In this document: in pieces, positions 24,770 to 37,975 of the stretch
Numbering within the stretch: position 1 is the stretch's first letter
How the letters are laid out: each line of letters starts with the position of its first letter
Source: Daedaleopsis sinensis
Taxonomy: Eukaryota > Basidiomycota > Agaricomycetes > Polyporales > Polyporaceae
DNA length: 64,000 nt
Direction: 5' to 3'
Assembly (NCBI GenBank): GCA_033807695.1
Contig: CM066310.1
Coordinates: 248,001 to 312,000 of the forward strand
Notes under the pieces: generated by a model
Seen by the model: the letters and a program-made list of their open reading frames with translations, nothing else
Database searches by the model: none
Told to the model about the DNA's origin: nothing
Program-made: the position numbers and the translations under genes

Positions 24770-27700
24770 TGCGCATGAGACAAAACGTGAAGGAAAAGAA
24801 GCCCAAGATGCCGCACGACTCACCTAGTCTCTCCGGTCGACGGTCTGCCTCCGCACTCGAGCGCGCAGATGATGATGACGGCCATCGCAGCCCTCACGAA
24901 CAAGGCAGGCGTACAGTACCCGCGCCCCGCGCCCACGCTCCACCATTCAATGAATCAATGAATCCAGGGGATGCGGCTGTGCCACCTCGCGGCCGCACAA
25001 TGAACTCAGAACTACACCCGCTGTCGGTGCGGTGCGTCGGCGGGCGGGCTACCAATCGCCATTACGCCATCCCGCGGATGGTGCCATTAACCAGCAGATA
25101 GAGCGCGCGCAACAGGAGCGCGGAGAGCCTCGAGAGAGCCCGTCACCCGCACCCACTAACACTAACAACATATCAAGTTCGTTCTGAATCTGTGTCGTGA
25201 GCCGTTACAGTAGAGCACGGCGGCGACGGCCACTCACTCTCACTCCAGCCACCATAATTAAGCGATATCACCGAAGAGGAGGAAAACGCAAAGACCGAGC
25301 GCACAGCAACGCGCATGCAAAAGACCCGAGTCGAAGGTCGAGCGTGCCAGAGCGGGCCCGCAATCGGGAGCGCTGGGGGATGACCGAGAGCGCCGAGCGC
25401 CGAGGGGCCGGGCCGGGCCGGGCCGACGGGGCTCGACATCAACGCGCGTCGCTCGCCTTCTACTGTACACGCAGCGCAGCGCGCATGGACCAGGACAACG
25501 CCCGAGCGGGATCGAATCGAGATGGATCGAAGTGCGAGTGTGCGAGTGTGCGAGACGAGTCCGCCAGCGACATAGATAATGTGTGCGTGTGTGTGTGTGT
25601 CTTGCGCCAAGATCCGCGACTGGGCAGAACACGGAGGCCGCCGCCGCCGGGCGAAGCGAGAGCACGAAAGGCCGGCTTCGGACTCGGATACTGCACCTCT
25701 GAGCTGGGAGAGAGATCTGGGTGGGGAATCCGCAAGAGGTCCTCAAGCGTACGGCTTCGCTCGGTGCATTGCATCTCCCCGCCCTTGTGCCTGCGGCGGC
25801 GAGCGGCGCGCGGCGCGGCGCGTTCACGCGGTCTGTCGCGCGTCCGGGGGCCTGTTGCACGCATCGCATACAAACCCTGCGGCCTGCGGTACCGAAGGCG
25901 GCGCGCGCGCCAGGGGGAATGCGTCTCTAGAACGGAGAGCATAACAGAGTTGCCCGGCACCAGGACCAGGACCAAGACCAGAGACAAGACCGGGACCGGG
26001 ACGAGCGTATCGGGACCTGGTCAGGGCTCCAGAACTCTGAAGCGTGCATTGACAAGGCGGCGCGGTCCTGGCGAGCGAGGGCTTCTGCTTTGGACCCGGG
26101 CAGGTACGACGTCGTTCGTGCGTGCGTGGCGGGCGTCCGGGGGGGAGCGGGCGAGATACGCACTGCGTTAAGCGTGTTCTGCTTCTGATCGCCCGGCCCT
26201 GCGACGAGCGAGCGAGGAGGGGGCTGGAGGGGGCCCGGGAGCATACCACATGGTGCGCGCGCGCGACAAGTCGGGAGCTGTAGCGTTCCGTAAGGGCTGA
26301 TGTTCTGAGCCCATTGGCATCATCATCATGTCTGCGATGAGTCCGACGGTACGCGAGATAGCGTACGTACGTACGAGGAGGAGGGGGAGCATGCGCTGCG
26401 TTCGGACAGCACGAGAAAAGCGGACCTAGTGTTCACCCATGGTTCAGTCAGGGCACGGCGGCGGAGTGCTAAGATGTAGAGGTGAGATTGGGGAATCCGG
26501 CGTACCGACTCGAATGCGTGCATCGCATGTGTGTTGATGTGTAGACGCACCAGGCCACGGCCGCAGCGGGCACACTGGGAGGCTCTCGAGAGGGATGTCC
26601 GTGGCAGCATTCATCGCTAGAACCGAGCAGCCCCGAGGCTCTCACAAGAAGGATAGGGCGGTCGCTAGTCACTAGCAGGAATAGCGCTATATTATTAACA
26701 GCCTTCTGCCGCCTCGAGAAGATGACGCCAGTCAGGGGGGCCCCTCAACGACCCTCGCTGCTTGCAGCCTGCACGAGGGGTCTCCCCCGATACCCAATAG
26801 CCCGCCCGACGATCCTGCGCGAACACCCACCCGGACCGCCTAGACCCAGAGCCCGAGTGCCAGACTGCAGTGCCAGTGCCTGGCGAGGGAGCACGAGTAA
26901 GCAAGCACTCACAGGCTAGGAGATGCACACGCCTAGATGGAGTCATATCGAATGGCACCCATCGCTCGGCACGCGATGGCATGTCAGAAGGCGGGCGTCC
27001 AGGGCGCATGCGCTGCGCAGGAGTCGACAGTGCCGAACTGGCCCCGCGGGCCCTCGCCGCGGCACGCAGAAGAACGCTTAGCTTGCGATGCATCGTCTGG
27101 CACTGGCAGACAGGTCCAGGTCCCGCGTCGTGGCGTCGAGACCGATGTTATCTGGAGGTGCAGTCACGGATCCGGCTCCCCGGGCGGGCCTGAGGCCTGT
27201 GTGTTCGTGGCAGTCGAGCTGCAAGCTGCAGGCAGAGAAAGCAGTACCATGAGCTGAGAGAGGCCTTGGAATGCCGGCATTGCATTGACGTGCGCGAGAC
27301 GGAGTGATGGCGGGAGCAGTCAGTGAAGATAGCAAGCAGGCAATATGGCATGATGGAGGGCGACAACGCAAACGCAGGAAATGGACAGACGCTCAGCGGA
27401 ACACACACCGGGCGGTCGGAGTGACGCCGGAGTCACAACTGCCTGCAGAACGCTTGGATCTCCGCCGACGCCGCACGGGCGGGGTTTCCTCTTGGAGCTT
27501 GGTCCGTGCGCGGTAGTTTTCTACGCATACACACTACTATCGCCTCCTCTAGAATTGCCGGATCGTTCCAGGATATGATGGATTCCAACAGACGTACGGG
27601 CTCTTGATCGTCGATGGCCGCTCTGCGTGTGCACCGACGTCGACAGCGCGAATCTTTCTGATCAGCTGAAGCCCTCAAGTTCTATGCACCTCATCCGATT

Positions 27701-28274
27701 TCTCATGGCCAACGGCGGCCACGAGCGAGTATCGACCATTTCCGCCGTTGCCAAGTCTCATAGATATCATATTCTACCCACAGCCGTACGTGGCCTGCAG
27801 GATGTACGTCGTCGCCGTGCACATCTGGGAAGCCTCTAGCCTGAGGCTGTCTGACGGATCCCGTCGTGTAACCTCAGGCTCGCCGCAGCGCAGAACTCTG
27901 CTCTCGGACTCGGTCCTCGGTCCTCGGAACCCAGCCTGGGCTTGGAAGATTGAACTCGGAACCACTGCCAGGCACCTCCCATGGGCTCTGCGCATGCCCA
28001 CCCGCGCTGGCGATTCTCCGTCCTGCGCCTCGAGCGCGAGTCTTCCTTCGGCCTCAATACTCAATATTCAATACTTATCGCTGGCGTGCGCGATCACAGG
28101 CAGGGGCTTCCCCAGGGCCATCCGGGCTCGGGCGCGGGCTCAGACTCGGCCTGACGCGGGCGCCTTGGAGGCGGCCGAGGTGCAGTCCTTAGCCTATGCA
28201 TCATCGAACGCGTAACGCGCAACACGCAACATTCGTCCTCTCTGACGGTTCTGCGACGTCGCGCGCGGGCGTAG

Positions 28275-28296
28275 CGTTCAACGTTCAACGTTCAAC
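28275..28296. repeat. Heptamer array (CGTTCAA)n
   Basis: Three exact copies of a 7-bp unit related to the arrays at 2841-2867 and 3157-3185. Confidence 0.85.
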
Positions 28297-31200
28297 ACAG
28301 ACGCAAGCCATATCGTCACCCCGGACGCCCTGCTCCTTGCATATGCACGCGCGAAGCCCCGGGGTGTACCTGTCCTGTGCGCCAGACTGTGCCGGTGCGT
28401 GACGTCCATGGCCAGCATGCGCTCTTCCCCCGGGCCTTTCCCTACTTAGCTCGCAGACAGTTCTACGTTGTGGCCCCTGGGGCATGCGTCCTGGCCAGAT
28501 CCGCAGTGCCTGTGCTCGCTGGTTCTAGTCGGCCGTGCGCCGTGCAGCGTGGGCTCCTCCGTCGTCATCGGGCCTGGTGCGCTCAAGCAATCCCCAATCC
28601 GCCCTCAGGCCTCCAGATCCATATTCGATACTCGATACTCGATATTCGATATTCAATTTACAGCGTCCGTCGCGTCCGCGCAATCACCGTCCGCGATCGC
28701 TAGCTCTACAGGGCGAGGCGAGGCACGCGCGATCACACCGATGCGCCAGTCCCTAACCCGTCCCGTATCTCGATATCGATATCGAACACCGAACATCGCA
28801 GTTACGCCGGACTCCGGACGCCGCGCTCGCTCGGCGGACTTGTCAGTCTCGAACGAGACACCAGACACCACACTCGGGCGGGGCGACTTGCGACTTCCGC
28901 GCAAGGGTCCGCTGCCAATCCCAATCCCTATGATAGGCACACGTACACTCTGACAAGATGCGCATGCGGACGCTGTATCCCCGCGCTCCCCTGGGGAGAT
29001 GGTCGATGAATCGGCAGAATTCGAAGTTAGAAACGCTCTCCCGGACGGCGGAGGCGGGCCGTGCGCGCGAGCTTCACCGGCACCGTGAGTACGAGCGACG
29101 GAGCTACAGTATCACCCGGAGCTCCGGAATCATCAATCATTATCCGGCCCCGGACTGGTACTGCGGGCTGCCCTCCGCGCGGGCGTCTGGCGCCTGGCGT
29201 CGGTGGGCCTAACTGCACCCGCGGTCGTCGAATATTAATATTGATGGTCAGTCCGGCACACCTCATCTGTACTACAGCGTTGACTGAACAATACTCGTTG
29301 GACGACAGATGCGCCGCATGATGCATGATGCATGTGCAGGAGGCCCGAGGCGCGAGGTCTCAACGCGATGTCCCCAGTCTCCGGGCATCATGCGTGTTGC
29401 CGCAGCGCGATGCGATCCGACAGAGGGACAACACCTCGCAGCCTGACCACGATCGAACGTCGAACGTTGAACGCCGGTAGGTGAGTATCGATTCGACGAA
29501 GACGGGGATCGCGACGGCTTCGCTGTCTTACTGGATCAGGGCAGACGTCCCGTACGTATACGCGTCGCGGTACCGCAGTACGTGGGACGCAGGCTGGATA
29601 ACTATTGACGAAAGGCACGTTTCTAGAGCCCAAGCACCAAGCACCTGTCTTACCACACTCGCAGAACCATTAATCAGGACCTGGCCGTCGGTGCCTCTGG
29701 CTGGGTGTCAGATACGGCACCGTACGCGTGCATGGGCCCCGGGGGGACGCGGTTTCGTGGGACAGCTCCCCGCCGACCTATGGGTTGCCGGAGGCGCGTG
29801 CGTTAGAGTCTAGATGACTAGAGGTGCGCCTGTATCCGTCCGCGGCCGGTGAACGGTGAACCTTGCGCTCATTTGCATCTCCGCGCGAGCGGCGCAGCCT
29901 GAGTTCTTTGGACGCAGAATGCACGGTCCGTCGGCGTCACATGTGCTCGAGAGCTGTAAGCTTCTTCCACAGGACTTCAGCGCTCTTCAGCTTCCATGGC
30001 CGTTATCTCCTGACGAACCCGTCGCCTCCCCGTGGCTTTCGAACAGCGCACTCGCACTCTAAATGAAGGGACTTGCATAGTAGAGAAATGACGTCTGTGC
30101 CGTGGACGATATCCGAGTCTGCGGTCCGAGGGCAGTCACGGTGAGTATTTACGGTTCCTCAGTCGGCCATTCCCGGATAAGAGACTGACTAGCTTTCGTC
30201 GGTCGCATCCAACGGTCACCACATGCATGATCTGCGTATGCCCAGTACTAGTAAGATAATCGCATTGCCGCCTTCTTGTGCTGCCACAGACCGTGCGCCG
30301 CATGCAGCAATAATCGCGTCATGGACGTCATAGTGAGTGCTCATGCTCTCGCCGCCGCCAGGGAGAGTTTCATTACGCTGATAACGGACATAGACGGACG
30401 TCGACGGAGGAGCGCGAGCGGAAGCTTGCTACCGGAGAACGTGCATCCGTTTCGTAGAACGTCTCTGCGCGAACCCCCGTCAGCGGCGATCCCACCGGTA
30501 GAGCCGCGTCTCCGCAAACTGCGCGACGTGTCGCCGGGGACCCGATAGCATCTCTGAGATACACCCCCGTGCGGCTCGACGCTGGGACCGAAGTTGGGTG
30601 GAGAGAGGCAGTTCGAAGCGGGCGAGATGACTGCACCCGCCCGAGCGGTTGGTACGGGACTGCTGGATCGTATTGAACGAAGGTCGTGTGCTCCCCAGCT
30701 AACTGCTCTTCTGCCATAACATTCAGGGTCCCGAACGCGGTCAGTCCAGATTGCGCACATACGCCGTGTCGCTGCCGCCGGCGTCTGCCCGGGGCCCTCC
30801 GGCCGAGGGAGGTGGGTCCGCCGTGGGAAGCCGGGCAGGTGGACGTTGGAGAGCGCTGACCAAGCGTTCGCGGACCGTCGGACGTCTTGGATCCCGATGA
30901 AACACGGCCGTGCGCCGGCCTCGTTATGAATGGAAGGATGCGTGCGTCGACGGGTTCTGTTATTCTCTCGTTTTGGATTGACGGACTCAGACTGGGCGCG
31001 GCGCGGCAGCTCAAAGTACCCTCAAAGTCCGTCGCTCGCTCTGTGCGCGAGCAGCTGATGGCTGATGCAGGAACTGGAAGGCCGACGTCGACGTCCTCCT
31101 TCCCAGATCTGGGCGCACTCAGCATCCGCGCGAACCGCTCGAGGAGAGAACAGAGAACAGAACACTCAGGGCACGCCCCGGTCGGCGTTCGCAGCCTGCC

Positions 31201-31615
31201 AGGCCGTCTGCGCCTCGACAGCGGCAGGCGTGCTGTGGCGTGTCCCACGGACTGGATGCAGGATTCTGTCTCCGGGCGACCACATACGCGCAGGACAATG
31301 ACCGCACGGAGACTAGTCCTGCGCGGCAACGCCCGCACGTATCGCGCTTGGACCCTGGGGATGTGACAGCTTCGGGCAGATTGGACGTCGCGAGTAGTAT
31401 ACTCTGCCAGGCCCCTGCCAGACATTCGCGCGCCGGTCTCGCGGAGCTCGCTAGCCGGCCATTCGAACGTCGAACATGTCTTCGCCCTTCCGAGGGGAAA
31501 ATGAATGGCGCTGGTGTTGTCGATCGCGCGCACTGCCCGCGTCGGACGAGGGTGCACAAGTCTCGGATCCGGGCTGCCCCAGCCTGCCTCGCGCGTACGG
31601 ACGGACGGCTTCTCT

Positions 31616-31622
31616 TATAAGA
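31616..31622 (+). promoter_or_regulatory. TATA box of GT2 copy 2
   Basis: TTATAAG about 135 nt before the start codon, matching the position of the TATA boxes of the other two copies. A pyrimidine-rich leader follows. Confidence 0.55.
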
Positions 31623-31752
31623 AAGAGAAACGCGGGCTGCACTCGGTCCTTGCCCGCCCGCCGCTCCGCCCCGACTGAGCCTAGCTCGCCTCTTACGCTC
31701 CCTCTAATCCGCCCCCCACTCTCCTTCTTCCCGCCCCGAGCCCGCCTCAGCC

Positions 31753-34700
31753 ATGGACTACGACGCCTACGACGCTATCCTCCACCACATCTTCAAGCAG
31801 GTCCGTGCCCTCCCCGTCCCATGTCAACCTAACTTTACGCTCGTGCGCGCTCACCTTCACTTCCGCAGACCCAAGGGGATGCCTGGCTCAAGCCGTCCGA
31901 GGAAAACGTGTACGCCGGAGTCTGTATCCGCGTCGACAACAACCACTTCCGCGTCTTCCCATACGAGAACGACGCCCTCGAGCCGTTTGAGAACGCCATC
32001 CGCGTCCTCAACCCCGTCGTCGCCGTCAAGATCCGCAGCGCCGCCATCCATGCTGCCCTCTCCACCGTGTGCGCCATATCCCGCATTCGCTGATATGCGC
32101 TGCTTATACGCTTTCCCTGTTCTCAGTAAGGACGGCTCGGACTGCATCTACGTCGACAACGACACCCGCATCCAGATCGTCGAGACCATGGCCTTCCTCC
32201 CTCGCGCGGACAAGGAGCAGTGCGCCGCCTTCGTGGTACGTCTCGTGATGCCCCCATCCCTAGCTCTCCCCTTCTTAGATCTCGAACATTCACATCCTTG
32301 ACACATGTCAGCGCGACGAACGTGTGATGGTCGTCTGGACGTACGACCTCGACAGCATCATCCCCACCTGCCGCGACTTCGAGGAGAAGCTCATCAAGCT
32401 CGTCTGGCAGCGCCGCTCCGCCTTCGCCTCCCTCGCCTCCTCCGCCGCGCCCTCGACGACCGCGTCCGACGTCAACCTCACAGAGAAGACGCGCGCCGCC
32501 GCGGACGCCGCCGCGGACAAGGAGGCCGTGTCCGCGAACCCGAACGCCATCGTGCTCAAGCCCAAGGAGCTCAAGCAACCCAGCAACAAGAAGCGCTCGT
32601 GCGACATCTTTGGGTACTGGAAGGCAGACGCGAGCGACCTCGAGAAGACGGCCGAGGGCCCGTCTGCGCGGCCCATCCGCCTTTTCGCCCCAGTGTACTC
32701 CGGCATCGGCGCGGGCCTGTCCCTCTGTGCGTGTGCCCCTTTCCTCGCGCGGACGGGTCCCTCTGACCGCGAGCTGTTCGTAGTCTTCATCGGGAGCGGT
32801 GTCAGCGTGCTGCTCGAGGAGGCGATGCTCGACGGCAACTGGGGCCGCTTTGGCCTGCTTGCGACCACCCCGGTCCTCTTTTGTGTCTCGATCGTGAGTG
32901 CCCCTCCCTTGGCAGGAACACTCGCCCCAGTGCGTGCGTGCGTGCGTGCGTGCGCTGACGATCGCGCACTTCTTCCTTCCCCCCGCGCAGTTCTTCTCGC
33001 TCATGATCGTCACGAACATCACCTACGTGTACGTCGCCGTGCTCGCCGTATCGCCGCCCTCGCCCAGTCCTAACCGTAACTCCCATGCGCGTGTCCGCGT
33101 GCGTTCCTGCGTGCGTCCAGGCTCGGCCCGGTCGCGCAGTTCCATCAGAACTCCAAGTACTACTCCGCCGTCCCGCCCGCGCCGAACAAGCTGGTCGACG
33201 AGAACCTGCCGCATATGACCATCGAGATGCCGGTGTACAAGGAGAGCCTGAAGGAGACGATGTGAGTGGCCCTTTCTATTTTGGGCCTCCGTCGAGTCCT
33301 CCCGCGCTCCGCTTTTAGTCGCCGCCGGGTCGATCGCCCGGAGTAGGTACGCTGTGCGCGCAGCTCCCGCGGCGACGTGCCGGCGGCTGGATAGGCTTTT
33401 GACTCGCGGTGGCTCGAGATCTAGTCTGCGCTCGCGGAGGAGACGCAAGCCTGGTGCTCCGCCAGCGGGAAGCTTAACCAAGCACGGAACTGACAACACG
33501 CTCCACCCACAGCGCGCCCTCGGTGTACTCGCTCAAGAAGGCGATGCAGACGTACGCGCGGCAGGGCGGCTCGTCCTCGATCCTCGTGCACGACGACGGC
33601 CTGCAGCTGATCAGTGAGGAGGAGCGCGCGGCGCGCATCGCGTTCTACGCGGACCACAACATCGGCTGGGTCGCGCGCCCGCCGCACTCGTCCGCGCCCG
33701 ACGGCTTCAAGCGCGCGGGCCGCTTCAAGAAGGCGTCGAACATGAACTACGGGCTCGCGCTCTCGCTCAAGATGGAGAAGCACATCCTCGCGCTCGAGGC
33801 GGCGGCCGCCGCCGCCGCGGGCGACAACGCGGACGAGGCGGAGGAGGAGCTGGACACGGTCGAGGAGCGCGCCCTCGAGATGGCCATCGAGGAGGTGTTC
33901 GCGGAGAGCGACGGGCGGTGGCGGCCGTGGGCGCACAACGCCAAGTCCCTGCGCGTCGGGGAGCTGATCCTGATCGTCGACTCGGACACGATCGTGCCCG
34001 AGGACTGCCTGCGGGACGCGGCGCGCGAGATGGCGGAGTGCCCGGAGGTCGCGATCATCCAGCACGAGTCGGACGTGATGCAGGTCGCGAACCACTATTT
34101 CGAGAACGGGATCACGCACTTCACGCGGCGCATCAACCGCTGCATCAGCATGTGCTGCGCGAACGGGGAGGTCGCGCCGTTCGTCGGGCACAACGCGTTC
34201 CTGCGCTGGAGCGCGCTGCAGGACGCGGCGTTCGTGGACGAGGCGGACGGGAAGAGGAAGATCTGGAGCGAGGCGAACGTGTCCGAGGACTTCGACATGG
34301 CGCTGCGGCTCATGCTGCGCGGGTACATCATCCGCTGGTCGACGTACTCGAACCGCGGGTTCAAGGAGGGCGTGTCGCTGACGTGCGACGACGAGCTCAA
34401 TCGCTGGCAGAAATACGCATACGGTACGTGCGCGGGCGAGCAGCGCGGTGGCGGGGTGCTCACAGCCTGCGCAGGATGCAACGAGCTCATCTTCAACCCC
34501 ATCGTCGACTGGTGGCGCCGGGGCCCCGTCACACGCCAACTGCGCACCTTCATGTGGTCGAAGGCCCCCATCCACTACAAGATCGGCATGTTGTCTTGTG
34601 AGTGTTGCTCCCTCCTCTTCGCGCGCGGACGGGTCGCTCATGATGCATCTATCAGACATGTTCTCGTACTGTGCGTCTAAGCGCCTCTCACTCGAGAAGC

Positions 34701-35548
34701 GCTGCTATACTGACCGCGTTGATCGCGATGACAGATGCCCTGTCCGGCGCGTTCGTCCTCTCGTTGATGAACTACTTCTTGCTTGGATGGAACCTCCCGG
34801 TGCGTCCTCGCCTCACCACAGTGCGATCCGCCGACGCTGACTCTCTGACGGGCACCTGCAGATCGACGGCTACTACGAGCACAGCTTCGAGATCTGGCTC
34901 GCATGCACGGTGGTGTTCCCTGGCGCAGGCAACCTCGGGTTCACGATGCTCGAGTACCGGCTTGGCTCGCGCCCGCTCCTCGACGCCGTGATTGAGAACC
35001 TCACCTGGATCCCGTTCTTGTGAGTCTCGCGCCCCTCCAGCGACGACGTAGCTGACACGCACCACCCAGCTTCTTCTTCTTCGGCGGGCTCAGCATCCAC
35101 CTCTCGCAGGCCCTCCTCGCCCACATGTTCTCGTACAACATCACCTGGGGCGCGACGAAGAAGGAGGTCGAGCGCTCGAACTTCTGGGAGGAGGTGCCCA
35201 AGATCGTCACCCGCTTCCGCGTCGCGCTCATCATCTCCGCGATCACGGCCTTCATCATGGTCCTCCTCACGACCGGGGCGATCCCCGTGGGCTGGCAGAT
35301 CCCTGGGTGGGACTGGGCGGTCATCGTGCCCCTCGCGTGAGTTCATGCGCTTGTTCGTGTTCGATGCAGAGATCGGACGGTTGCTGACATATGCATATCC
35401 TTCGGCGTGCAGGATCGTCGTCGGATGCCACATCCTGTACCCGGTGCGTTCTGGACGCAGCTATGGCCGCGGTCGTCTCAACTGACGCATGTTCGCTTTC
35501 GCTTGCCAGATCCTGCTCAATCCCTGGCTCATGATCTTCTCGTACTGA
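31753..35548 (+). CDS. Family 2 glycosyltransferase, polysaccharide-synthase type (copy 2)
   Basis: 889-aa paralogue of the GT2 gene at 10881, with the same 15-exon plan: 31753-31800, 31869-32068, 32127-32235, 32312-32726, 32784-32893, 32991-33028, 33121-33261, 33513-34423, 34475-34597, 34656-34670, 34735-34799, 34862-35019, 35070-35336, 35413-35443, 35510-35548. Introns are GT-AG in the same phases. It keeps VDSDT, SEDFD and ELNRW, and the same membrane-segment order. It differs from copies 1 and 3 in a 9-residue Ala-rich insertion in exon 8 before the DSD motif, a longer linker in exon 4, and many substitutions in exons 2-4, so it is the more distant copy. It lies outside the duplicated arms, faces copy 3 tail-to-tail 2.4 kb away, and shows no similar flank. 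All motifs are intact, so it is probably functional; the product polymer is unknown. Confidence 0.9.
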
Positions 35549-35809
35549 TACGCTCGCTTTCGGACCTGCCGCCTGCGCTGCAGTCTCGGACCACTGGACC
35601 TTCCACTCTCGCTTGCTACGCGGCTACCCTACCTCCCCCTTCCCTCGTTTTGGCCCCGAGTCCCACGCCTCTGTTTCCACGTCAGTCTCGCCTCGCCCAC
35701 GGCCGCGGCCACGGCCACGGCCTCGCCCTCGCCCGCACACGACATCGTGCGATCGCCTTGTACCTGTAAAAGCACATGCATCTCTCACGGACTCCTGCCC
35801 CATTGCATA

Positions 35810-35872
35810 GACGTTCTCGTTCTCGTTCTCGTTCTCGTTCGCGTTCGCGTTCGCGTTCTCGTTCTCGTCCCC
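35810..35872. repeat. Hexamer array (GTTCTC)n / (GTTCGC)n
   Basis: About ten direct copies of a 6-bp unit, GTTCTC with three GTTCGC variants in the middle, in the probable 3' flank of GT2 copy 2. Confidence 0.9.
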
Positions 35873-36669
35873 ATAGCACATTTAGTTAATACTCGCTCGC
35901 TCTCCCGCTCGCCTATCGTGTGCCGAGACGGTACCCTCGCCACGCGATACGCGACTATGTACTCTACCTGCCTCCCTCTCTTGGCTGCTCTCTGTCGGGT
36001 TTTGGGGTTTTCTCCTGGGTTCGTCAGGGTGTCACGGTGCGGCATACGCTCTTTGTACTATTCCCTCGTCGCTAGAATATCGTATCCTGTCTCTGATTCG
36101 ACTGCGGTGGGAATCCTCGTGCGGGAGATACACTTACGATACGTCTGCAGCTGGGCACGAGACAAGACGTCCATTGGGTTCTAAGCGGGTAATTGACGGG
36201 CGTTCAGTAGCTTGCTCCAGATTTGGGTCTATAGACGCTTTGACGTCTCCGACCTCCCCCGGCCCATTCTGACGTTGTGTTAGCGGCCGGGGACCTTCGA
36301 AGTGAGTTACCGTGACTTGCTTGTCCACTGCTGCTCACCCACAGTCACTCGATCTTTCTTACAGCGTTATCTTAGGAGCACTCGCTGGGCTATCGCACCT
36401 CCGACTTTGGTCCGACGCATGGCAGGCGTACTGTGTTATCTGAACTCTCATGGCGTTAGGTTCACGAATATTCTCGATTTCTATCTTGAAGCAATCTATC
36501 GACTACCGCGTGGGGTACGTGTACGTACTACGGGCGATACCACGACGGATGGGTACGAGATTATGGACTCTATGATAAAGCCCACGTGTACCGACGACCC
36601 AGACAGCGGCCGATCATTACTGTACTACTACCACCCCGGCGGCCCCTGGAGAAAATCCGGGCACGCCTC

Positions 36670-36784
36670 TCACGCGAGCTCCACCACCGTGACGTTCGCC
36701 ACAGCATAATGAATCTGATACCGGTGCGCGTTCGACGCGTTGCCGGCCATACATCCAATGACCCATTCGACGTTCGTCACACCA
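36670..36784 (-). other. Isolated coding-like stretch, possible last exon of an unknown gene
   Basis: On the minus strand, an AG at 36785-36786 is followed by an open frame of about 37 codons to a TGA at 36670-36672. Codons end mostly in G or C, as in real genes here, and the peptide (VEWVIGC, NASNAHRYQIHYAVANVTVVEL) looks protein-like rather than repetitive. I do not recognise the family and find no upstream exons, so it may be a gene fragment or chance. Confidence 0.2.
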
Positions 36785-37975
36785 CTGCCCCCTCTTCGAG
36801 TTCTGGCACTGCGGATTGAAGAATACTGAGGGAACGCGCGGCGAGCCGCGCAGAAGGTACATGCCCGGATATTTTTCCTCATCCCCATGGGACTGAGCCA
36901 GCTAAAGAGAGCACAGGCGTAGTATGACCTAACAGGCCCCGACGCGACGTCGTTGCCTTACGTCTACGGCGCGCCAACCCGTTCCTTCTCTTCCATTTTC
37001 TTCTCGTCGAAAGTCGCGTTGTCGGCCTACACTCCCTTCGAGCTCCGTTCTATCCTCTTCTTCAATTGTCTGCGGCAGCCGGCATCCAAGTAAGTACTAA
37101 CATATATATCCCCGGGCTCCCGCGCACCGGCCCCCTTCTTTCCTCGGAACGAACGCACAAGCGCTAGCGAACGCGCACAAAATAACTTGAATATCTCGCG
37201 CAAGCTCGCTCGCGGCAATTTCCTGTGCGTGTCGTATGCCGTGAAAACCTCGGAGCTTCGTCGCCCCTGCCGGGCTCAGTCTCGCGCGGCCCCCTGCGCC
37301 CGCCCTCGGGTCATCTAGTACAGCTCGAGCTGTGAGCTCGCACCGTTGACAGTTTGTGTCCCATTAGCTCTAGGAACCACGACTCGGACTGCATTGGTCC
37401 CGCGTGCCCGTTCTCGAGTCTCCCCGAGATCCGCCTGCGAGCAAGTACCCAATAGTGGATCACATCGCAATTTCGCCCGCACGTACCGTGTAGTAGCTAT
37501 AGTGCCCCTCAAGACGTCATCGATTCATCAGCCGGCGGTTGATTCTGGTTCTTAGGCACGGACGACCGTGGAGCCACTGTAGGATTATGTCCGTCGATAT
37601 GTCGATATGGGCCCCAAAGGAAGCCGCTGCGCACATGTGCACGTACAGACTGAGATAGATAGATACCGCGGGATGAGAGATGCTGCAGCGGGAATGGGAA
37701 TATGCGGATTATGCGAATATGCGGGTATGCGAGTGAGTGTCTAACGATATGTATCCGAGAAGAGCTGGCGTAACCCGACCACCGAGAACCCCGAGAGCAG
37801 CGACAGAGAAGGAATGGATGCCGCACCGTCTATATGTATCCAGATCCGCCATGTTGACCGAGAGAGTATGCGATAAGAAAGAACGTGGACGGAAGGCAGC
37901 CAGAGCGACAACGTCCGAGTGGCGCCGCAGCGCCGCAGGAACAGATAATCGATCATCACCTCCTCGACGGCGCCT

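Larger units (their letters stand above)
22040..31615. other. 9.5-kb stretch without recognisable genes
   Basis: I find no gene in either strand. The longest open frame (30373-31557, minus, 394 codons) has the composition of random GC-rich sequence. The stretch holds many short arrays, for example 23543-23569 (CGTTCGC), 23619-23640 (GGTCCTG), 24731-24769 (GGGAGGC), a GT run near 25579-25600 and 28275-28296 (CGTTCAA). The 5' flank of the GH16 gene and the promoter of GT2 copy 2 must lie at its ends. The midpoint of the inverted duplication, about 26.3 kb, falls inside it. Confidence 0.55.
35549..37310. other. Intergenic between convergent GT2 copies 2 and 3
   Basis: Two GT2 genes end toward each other here. 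The stretch holds a CCACGG/CCGCGG-rich run at 35700-35730, a hexamer array at 35810-35872, and one isolated coding-looking stretch on the minus strand (36670-36784). I find no complete gene. Confidence 0.5.

Noticed and set aside
25197..26171. 324-codon open frame on the plus strand
   Set aside because: Starts with a non-ATG codon and consists mostly of Arg/Gly/Ser-rich low complexity from simple repeats.
30373..31557. 394-codon open frame on the minus strand in the gene-free stretch
   Set aside because: No ATG-supported gene context, no motif, and composition like random GC-rich DNA. No counterpart elsewhere in the window.
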